The notes beneath the pieces were generated by a model, which saw nothing but the letters and a program-made list of their open reading frames with translations, had not been told where the DNA came from and did no database searches. Positions 7,207 to 12,486 of a DNA stretch of 12,486 bases are shown here, one piece after another. The number at the start of each line of letters is the position of its first letter. Positions within the stretch are counted from its first letter, which is position 1. A program made the translations under genes and the position numbers. This DNA is from Ichthyophonus hoferi (Eukaryota; Opisthokonta; Ichthyosporea; Ichthyophonida; Ichthyophonidae): contig NAOQ01000939.1 of assembly GCA_002751075.1 (NCBI GenBank), positions 1-12,486 of the forward strand, in the 5' to 3' direction.

Positions 7207-10200
7207 TACTATATTATATTATATATTTTTACATGGTTTAGGTATCAAAATATATCAAGCCAATACTATTACTAAACATGCAATGCCATTAGGGCTTCAA
7301 GATTTAAGTACGACTAATCCTTTTAAAAGTTTGAAGTTTTAAATTTAGTATTCTTTTTCCTTGTGTCGTTATTTGATAAATTATATATATATCAGTTACC
7401 AATAGGCTGTTTTTAAAACAATATTCACTATAAACAACCTGTCTGATCTAATTGATATCTATTGCTTTATGAATAAAATTATATTTATTTCTGTTTTATG
7501 CATTATATATTATACCTTATATATATAAAAAGATTAATAAAACATTCCTTCACATGATTGGTATAGATACAAGGCCGATCGTACACATTGGTGGCTTGCA
7601 GATCGGGCCATTTTATTTGTGTAGGGGCGGAGGGGGGGCAGATAGATGTAGTCGATATGCCATTAGTGGATCTACATGATAAAGAAAAGATTGAGATTGT
7701 TGCTATGGATGCCATGGTTCGACCAACCGATGAGTGTGTTATTGTGGCAACCACAATCGTTAAAGTATGATTGGTTTATTATATATTAAAATTTATCATG
7801 AATTAAAAGTGTACTTCATTTGCATACCATCTGTTTAATCTAATGTAATATTATGTTACATTAAACTATATTATATTATACTATCTTATCGTACATTATA
7901 TTATATTACATTATATTATATTATACTATATTATATTATATTATACTATATTATATTATATTATATTATATTATGTTGCATTATATTTACATTACATTAT
8001 ATTATATTTTTACTACACTTTATTATATTGCATTTATTAGTAGACAAAACAACTTGTTTTATAAAGGATTCTTAACTTGAGTTCAGTGAACCCAATCAAA
8101 ACGCCTGTCACAACCAAGATAGAGGAAGAAAATAGACGTAATAGTATGGATAGTGGCTGCGCTATTATTGGGCGTTAGGGCCTGTTTATGTATTTAAAAT
8201 GTAATTAAAATGGAATTAAAATGTCATTAAAATGTAATTATAATGTAATTAAAATATAATTAAAATGTACCTAAATTGTATTTCTTTCCTTCTCTTAACC
8301 AATGGGTATTAGTTGGAGACTATATGTAAACCAGAGCTGTTTACTCTCAATATATACGGTGCTAGGGTTGGTCGGAAATCATGTACTAAAGATGACCTGG
8401 CCGCAATTGCTGGTATGTATGCAGGATAGTATGTAGTATAGTATGTAGTATAGTATGTATAATAGTATGGTAGTATGCATAATAGTATATATGTATGTAG
8501 GTAGTATGTATAATAGTATGTATGTATATATAATATTATGTATGGTAGTATGTATAATAGTATGTATGCATGTATGTATGGTAGTATGTATAATAGTATA
8601 TATGGTAGTATGTGTAATAGTATATATGGTAGTATGTATAATATATACAAGTACTATACTAGTGTACTAGTAGTATAGTACAGTCATAGTAACCTAACTC
8701 TCTCCCCCCTCTCCTCTAGGTGACTGTCAGAGCTTTGTCCTGGACTTTGTACCATTTCGCTTATTACATACCAGGTAGATAGAACATATGTATGGGTATA
8801 TGTGTATATTGTATGTTTAGTATATGCATATACCTATATATATGGTCACCAATAAAATATGTAACTCATGTTCCCTTAATTAGTGTAATTGGTGCAATTA
8901 GTAACTCCAAATCAGATTCATGCAGCCTAATGACCCTGACGTCATTCTATTGTGTGGGAGTGACCATGAAATACACATGTATGTTGAGGTGAGTGTTTCA
9001 TTGGCCGCTTGTCAAAGATATCTATGATTGCCAGGGCTCAATTTCAGGTTCTTATCATCAATGCGGTTATCTTTTTTTAAAATTGTTTTTTTAAAAAAAT
9101 TGCTTTTAATGTTGTAAAAGACTAAGTGATATAATGGGAATTGATATAATATAATAATAATATAATCTTGGATAATGTAACGTATTATATAAGATCATAT
9201 ACCAAAATACAATGCGGTGTGCTATAATACAGTGCTACAATACAATACAATACCACCGTACAACATAAATATAGTATACTATAGGATAATATTGTGACTA
9301 TCGCATGTATATACACATATTGGTACGGTGTATCTAATCTGATTTAATCTATCTGATCGGACTCTCTGATTGACCCATATAGAATGATCAACACGAATTT
9401 CAGTCAACGCCAGTAGAGATGATGCTACCCGAGCTACATACTATACCTAGTAGGTAAGGGCGTGGTATAGTACAGTGTAGGATAGGATATTATAATCTAA
9501 TCTAATCTAATCTAATCTTATATACTAGACTAGATCGTATCATGATGCAGTGTAATTTAAAACAGTAGACAGGTATATCCCATCAATATCTATATAGGGC
9601 TATTTTTATTGAAATTGCCTAACCAATCAGCCCATACTATAGGAACCATAGTACTAATATATATGCATGATATTTAAATTAAAAGTTATAAAATTAATCA
9701 CCCTGTGAGTAGAGAGAGAACAACACAAGTATATTATAATGTAGTATATTATATTGTAGTATATTAGATTGTAGTATATTAGATTGTAGTATATAATCCG
9801 TCCAAATAGAATCATTTACACATATGTTTACTATATTTATTTCTGTTTCTGTTCCATATTTATTATGTGTGATACTAACCCAATCATAATCATTATAGTA
9901 TCTTAGCCCTGGAAATTGTACACGTGGGAGACCAAAGGCTTACAGCAATTGGGTGTCGTAATGGATATCTGCAGACTACTGTAGTAGATGTGAAGAGTAA
10001 AACTATAGGTAGGCAGAGTATAGTATAGTATATATATATGTTTGTGTGTGCGTGTATGTACATGTATATAGGCATATGTATTTCTATGTATGTATTTTGC
10101 AGAGATAGAAGCATACCATCGCATTCCTTTATTAATCATGTTGTAGCATTATATGTTTCTACCCTTTAATGTATTTTTAAAATCATTATAAATATTTGTT

Positions 10201-12181
10201 TATGCGATTAGACTTGATGTTAATAGTTCCCAAGTGTAAGGTGGAAAGGGATAAATGTGAATAGATAGATAGATGGATAGATGGATAGATAGAGATAGAA
10301 AGTGATAAAGAGAGAGAGGGATCAGAATAATAGGATAATAATAATATGCATAATGAGGGGTGTGTAAAATAACATTTATATACTTCGCAATGTTTGGCAT
10401 GGTTTCAGTTGCAAGTCAAAGCGTGTACATGGATGGACCAATCACAACGCTTAAAGTATTCGAGGACCAATGCAATCCTCTCCCTTTACCATCTCAGTTT
10501 GGTATTGATCCGACATTGGGTAAGTGGGTCTAGACGTATAACCTTATATGGTTATTTATATGTTTGTGCATGATAAATGGCTCCATAAATAAATTGACTA
10601 ACTTACAGATGGTTTTATGGATGCACTAACCTCCTTGCCCTCATACCTAATGATATCTTGTACAGTATATAGTATATACTGTATAGTGTATAGTATATAA
10701 TGTATAGCCTATAGCATATAGCATATAGTGTATAGTGTATAGTATATAGTGTATAGTATATAATATACAGTGCATAATATTTAGTATATTCCCAGTAAAG
10801 TGAAAAAATCCAATGATTGGTGGTCTTGTTCATTAACAAATGAAATTGAATTAAATTAAGGAGCCAATTTCTAGCTCTATTTTTAATTAAATAATTTATC
10901 GTCAATTACGTTTCAGGCCAACGGCAATCAGTGATTGGTGATTTTCATCTCCTAGTAGGATCTGCACTTGAATTTGCTGTTGTGTATAGGTAGGTAAATA
11001 TAGAAAGTTGGCATTATAGGATATATCTACCATACTATGATCTACTATAATGTAATGTAAGTTAATGTAATATAATATAAAATACGTTAATATAATATAA
11101 TATAAAATACCATAATAAAATATAATATAAAATACGTTAATATAGTATAAAGTACCATAATATGATATAATATAAAATCGCATAATCTAATATAATATAA
11201 AATACCATAATATAATATAATATAACATACCATAATATAATAGAATATAAAATACCATAATATAATATAATATAAAATACCATAATATAATATAAAATAA
11301 AATACCATAATATAATATAATATAAATACCATAATATAATATAATATAAATACCATAATATAATATAATGTAAGATACCATAATATAATATACGCGTAAC
11401 ATAGTTGTTGAAGAATGCGATTATACTTCATCCTATAAGATGCAAGCTTACATCTTGATCATCTCATCTAGATATATTATATGATTAGTTGGCATGGGCC
11501 GATTGATTGGTTCATGCATCATGTATCTTATAGGTCTTTATTCAGCAATGATATCCTTGCAGACACTTTGGCGAATGCGGATTGGAGCAGGGCGTACGGT
11601 TGCCAAGGAGTGACCAATACGATAGTATCTTGTGTGCATGTGTAGCCGATGTTAATTGGGACGGCGTACCTGAACTATTAATAGGAACCTATGGGCAGTC
11701 AATTTTGATTTACCAGCCAGTTAGCAGTCAGGGTGTGTTGTGATTATATTTTAAATCTTGGTAGTTAATTTTTGGTAGATAAATAGCTGCTTTGCAATAG
11801 TATCTATCTATCTATCTATCTGTGTATATCAATTTATCTCAAGGTCAATAGTATACAATTCTATGGTTATAATTTTAAATTTTTCGAAATTTCTTTTTAC
11901 TTGTGATATTTTACAGATATATTGCAAGGATAGGATGATGAAAGAATACACTAGCCCACCCCCAATACCTGCAAATTGATCATTAATAACTCTTTAATTA
12001 ATCATTAATTAGCCGTTGATTAGCTCCAGGTGACCCGGGATCATCCACTGTTTCATCCTATCGCTTGGCAGGAGCCCAGAAATTTCCTCAACCCATATAT
12101 GGTATAGATTATTGTGACGTCACAGGAGATGGTCTAAAGGAGGTCATTGTGGCAAGTATGGGAGGCCTTCATGTGATCCAG
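6993..12181 (+). CDS. KPTN: Kaptin, KICSTOR complex subunit (11 exons, 3' end outside window)
   Basis: Known of the family: kaptin is a beta-propeller protein of the KICSTOR complex, which holds GATOR1 on the lysosome so that amino-acid shortage can switch off mTORC1; it was first described as actin-associated. Seen here: exons 6993-7076, 7567-7764, 8313-8412, 8720-8774, 8916-8988, 9383-9453, 9899-10008, 10409-10519, 10917-10989, 11563-11732 and 12030-12181 join in phase into 399 codons with no stop, every intron GT-AG (phases 0,0,1,2,0,2,1,1,2,1,0). Recalled human kaptin aligns throughout: human SNVYG matches TNMFG, [9 protein letters not shown] matches PVEMMLPEL, LPGSDQFDSVLC matches LPRSDQYDSILC, VATYGQ matches IGTYGQ. 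Two FG-GAP-like loops lie at residues 321-329 and 378-386. The start ATG has A at -3 and is where the family begins. The last exon, about 40 residues, is missing. Orthology rests on remembered human sequence, but the match is colinear and strong. Confidence 0.93.
7179..7206. repeat. (AT)14 microsatellite in KPTN intron 1
   Basis: An uninterrupted dinucleotide run inside the 490-bp intron 7077-7566. The rest of that intron is AT-rich with no array. Confidence 0.95.
7567..7764 (+). CDS. KPTN: KPTN exon 2 (residues 29-94)
   Basis: Acceptor TATAG and donor GTATGA, phase 0 on both sides. It encodes YTLVACRSGHFICVG and later KIEIVAMDAMVRPTDECVIV, corresponding to human LLAATLKGKVLGF and DAEIVSIDTF...GLVVGI. 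These are first-blade strands of the propeller. A run of seven G lies in the exon without breaking the frame. Confidence 0.92.
7841..8031. repeat. TATAT/ATATT pentamer array in KPTN intron 2
   Basis: Degenerate 5-bp units of the TTATA type with C and G variants (TTACA, CTATA, TTATG). Intron 2 spans 7765-8312. Confidence 0.9.
8196..8283. repeat. 11-bp minisatellite in KPTN intron 2
   Basis: Eight head-to-tail 11-bp units with consensus AAAATGTAATT and no length change. The first six differ at no more than two positions each; the last two decay into TGTACCT and TTGTATTT. It ends about 30 bp before exon 3. Confidence 0.93.
8313..8412 (+). CDS. KPTN: KPTN exon 3 (residues 95-127 plus first base of 128)
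   Basis: Acceptor TATTAG and donor GTATGT, phase 0 in and 1 out. It encodes ELFTLNIYGARVGRKS and DDLAAIAG, matching human SPFLNIYCDYEPG and LDSIAQ. The start follows from keeping the frame of ELFTLNIYG open back to an AG that fits the phase-0 end of exon 2. Confidence 0.9.
8413..8650. repeat. GTAT-rich array with about 20-bp units in KPTN intron 3
   Basis: It begins at the splice donor itself (GTATGT). Higher-order units of about 20 bp of the form TATGGTAGTATGTATAATAG recur in the second half. The plus strand carries almost no C. Confidence 0.9.
8720..8774 (+). CDS. KPTN: KPTN exon 4 (residues 128-145)
   Basis: A strong C/T tract precedes the TCTAG acceptor; the donor is GTAGAT; phase 1 in, 2 out. 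It encodes GDCQSFVLDFVPFRLLHT, matching human CLNLELQFTPFQLCHA. At 55 nt it is the shortest exon and is followed by the shortest intron (141 bp). Confidence 0.92.
8916..8988 (+). CDS. KPTN: KPTN exon 5 (residues 146-170)
   Basis: Acceptor ATCAG and donor GTGAGT, phase 2 in and 0 out. It encodes PDVILLCGSDHEIHMYVE, a clear match to human ETVFLLSGNDPAIHLYKE. A second, better-looking GCAG acceptor lies 11 nt downstream (AG ending 8926), but using it puts the exon in the wrong frame and hits a stop at the start of exon 6, so the upstream AG is chosen. Confidence 0.9.
9383..9453 (+). CDS. KPTN: KPTN exon 6 (residues 171-193)
   Basis: Acceptor ATATAG and donor GTAAGG, phase 0 in and 2 out. It encodes NDQHEFQSTPVEMMLPELHT, matching human [20 protein letters not shown] residue for residue in length. 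Confidence 0.93.
9493..9517. repeat. (TAATC)5 in KPTN intron 6
   Basis: Five perfect pentamers shortly after the exon 6 donor. Confidence 0.95.
9728..9799. repeat. 15-bp minisatellite in KPTN intron 6
   Basis: Units GTAGTATATTAGATT at 9741, 9756, 9771 and a partial at 9786, preceded by a degenerate partial copy. The second and third full units are identical. Confidence 0.92.
9899..10008 (+). CDS. KPTN: KPTN exon 7 (residues 194-230)
   Basis: Acceptor TTATAG and donor GTAGGC, phase 2 in and 1 out. It encodes SILALEIVHVGDQRLTAIGC followed by RNGYLQTTVVDVKSKTI, matching human SSVLWLDVHNF...RRLSALGCQSGYVRVAHVD. The GCRNGYL core is the most recognisable propeller strand here. Confidence 0.93.
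10259..10300. repeat. GATA/GATG tetranucleotide repeat in KPTN intron 7
   Basis: GATA units with two GATG variants, followed by a purine-only GA-rich stretch to about 10320. The start of the same intron (10018-10090) has TATG-type simple sequence. Confidence 0.93.
10409..10519 (+). CDS. KPTN: KPTN exon 8 (residues 231-267)
   Basis: Acceptor TTTCAG and donor GTAAGT, phase 1 on both sides. It encodes SVYMDGPITTLKVFE, matching human SVLQDGPISRVIVFS, then a loop (PLPLPSQFGIDPTL) with little similarity to the human loop, as expected for a variable inter-strand region. Confidence 0.92.
10663..10791. repeat. TATAGTGTATAG-type array in KPTN intron 8
   Basis: Degenerate TATAGTA/TATAGTG/TATAGCA units, G-rich on the plus strand. 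Intron 8 spans 10520-10916. Confidence 0.9.
10917..10989 (+). CDS. KPTN: KPTN exon 9 (residues 268-291)
   Basis: Acceptor TTTCAG and donor GTAGGT, phase 1 in and 2 out. It encodes GDFHLLVGSALEFAVVYR (the final R is split across the intron), matching human DEYSVLVASMLEPAVVYR. Confidence 0.92.
11041..11399. repeat. About 25-bp minisatellite in KPTN intron 9
   Basis: Around a dozen head-to-tail units of 24-26 bp built on ATACCATAATATAATATAAT, with an older variant carrying ATACGTTAATA at the left end. On the minus strand the unit reads as Tyr/Ile/Leu/Met-rich peptide repeats, which are artefacts. Confidence 0.93.
11563..11732 (+). CDS. KPTN: KPTN exon 10 (residues 292-348, first FG-GAP loop)
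   Basis: Acceptor CTTGCAG and donor GTGTGT, phase 2 in and 1 out. It encodes GLEQGVRLPRSDQYDSILC, matching human GLEDQLLLPGSDQFDSVLC, then the D-V-N-W-D-G-V-P-E loop at residues 321-329 and IGTYGQSILIY. Two other AGs (ending 11533 and 11545) lie just upstream, but both break the frame. Confidence 0.93.
11801..11821. repeat. (TATC)5 in KPTN intron 10
   Basis: Five perfect tetramers inside the 297-bp intron 11733-12029. Confidence 0.95.
12030..12181 (+). CDS. KPTN: KPTN exon 11 (residues 349-399, second FG-GAP loop)
   Basis: Acceptor CTCCAG and donor GTAATA, phase 1 in and 0 out. After a Ser-rich linker it encodes D-V-T-G-D-G-L-K-E (residues 378-386) and VIVASMGGLHVIQ, matching human [22 protein letters not shown]. 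In human kaptin about 45 residues, including a basic helix, follow; their exon should lie right of the window. Confidence 0.93.
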
Positions 12182-12189
12182 GTAATACG

Positions 12190-12486
12190 ATTGGATAGGA
12201 TAAGATAGGATATGATTGTGTAGGATAGTATGGGTTAGTATGGTATAGAATATAGCATAGCATAGTATAATATAGTATAGTATTATATAGTATAGTATAG
12301 CATAATATAGTATATAATATATAGTATAGTAGAGTAGAATATAGTAGAGTATAATATAGTATATAATATATAGTATAGTAGAGTATAGTAGTATAGCATA
12401 ATATAGTATATAATATATAGTATAGTAGAGTATAGTAGTATAGCATAATATAGTATATAATATATAGTATAGTAGAGTATAGTAGT
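12190..12486. repeat. ATAGTATA array with a 47-bp higher-order unit in KPTN intron 11
   Basis: After a GGATA-type lead-in, the ATAATATAG block recurs at 12302, 12351, 12398 and 12445, giving spacings of 49, 47 and 47 bp; the last two copies are essentially identical. The array runs off the window, so its length is unknown. Confidence 0.93.

Noticed and set aside
7151-7342. 63-codon plus frame in intron 1, with a possible GGTTTAG acceptor and an ordinary-looking tail
   Set aside because: It starts in the (AT)n run, and splicing from exon 1 at that acceptor gives a different frame that stops quickly; exon 2 at 7567 fits homology and phase.
7715-7735. GGTTCGA resembling a tRNA T-loop
   Set aside because: It lies in kaptin exon 2 and no cloverleaf surrounds it.
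8309-8670. Open frames on both strands across intron 3
   Set aside because: Both are translations of the GTAT-type array; the minus frame also overlaps exon 3 antisense.
8927-8992. Kaptin exon 5 starting at the GCAG acceptor 11 nt downstream
   Set aside because: The frame loses the human-like FLLSGND segment and meets a stop at the start of exon 6.
10615-10905. 96-codon minus-strand frame in intron 8
   Set aside because: Mostly Tyr/Ile repeats from the TATAG array.
11087-11431. Long minus-strand frames rich in Tyr, Ile and Leu
   Set aside because: Translations of the intron 9 minisatellite inside kaptin, on the opposite strand; no real protein composition.
12144-12446. 100-codon minus-strand frame of Leu-Tyr-Tyr repeats
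   Set aside because: Comes from the ATAGTATA array of intron 11 and overlaps kaptin exon 11 antisense.

Overview
This is an AT-rich eukaryotic (nuclear) window. Coding islands of near-normal GC sit in a sea of AT-rich, microsatellite-laden DNA, and the one clear gene is cut by GT-AG introns of about 140-570 bp. The standard genetic code fits every assigned exon. The gene content (a kaptin orthologue) and intron-rich layout suggest an animal or close holozoan relative, perhaps an early-branching invertebrate such as a sponge or similar lineage. The lineage is inference and cannot be fixed from this sequence.

Right half, 6993-12181 (+): eleven exons of a kaptin gene (KPTN) were assembled by eye from homology and splice phase. 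They give 399 codons with no internal stop, against about 436 residues in human kaptin. The N-terminus and both calcium-loop-like FG-GAP motifs are present. The last exon, about 40 residues, should lie beyond position 12486. Kaptin is a subunit of KICSTOR (KPTN, ITFG2, KICS2/C12orf66, SZT2), which tethers the amino-acid-sensing mTORC1 inhibitor GATOR1 to lysosomes. Most kaptin introns carry their own private satellite: an AT pentamer and an 11-bp unit in intron 2, a GTAT-type array in intron 3, a TAATC run and a 15-bp unit in intron 6, GATA in intron 7, a TATAG-type array in intron 8, an approximately 25-bp unit in intron 9, TATC in intron 10 and a 47-bp unit in intron 11.

Immediately upstream, 6721-6970 is an (ACCT)n tract. 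One of its frames is open into the kaptin start codon.

Left half, 1-6700: no gene is identified with confidence. Several short GC-richer islands look like exons. They are a plus-strand exon with both splice sites (428-572), a minus-strand first-exon candidate (5253-5396) encoding an acidic N-terminus plus a membrane segment, and a minus-strand last-exon candidate (4307-4425) lying between two strand-asymmetric repeat arrays. A small minus-strand terminal-exon candidate lies at 2991-3055. Three ambiguous islands (1255-1390, 2228-2580, 3411-3780) may be exons, decayed genes or mobile-element pieces. If the 5396-start exon is real, its gene is head-to-head with kaptin across a 1.6-kb AT-rich interval. 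No tRNA, rRNA, CRISPR array, intact transposon or viral element was recognised.
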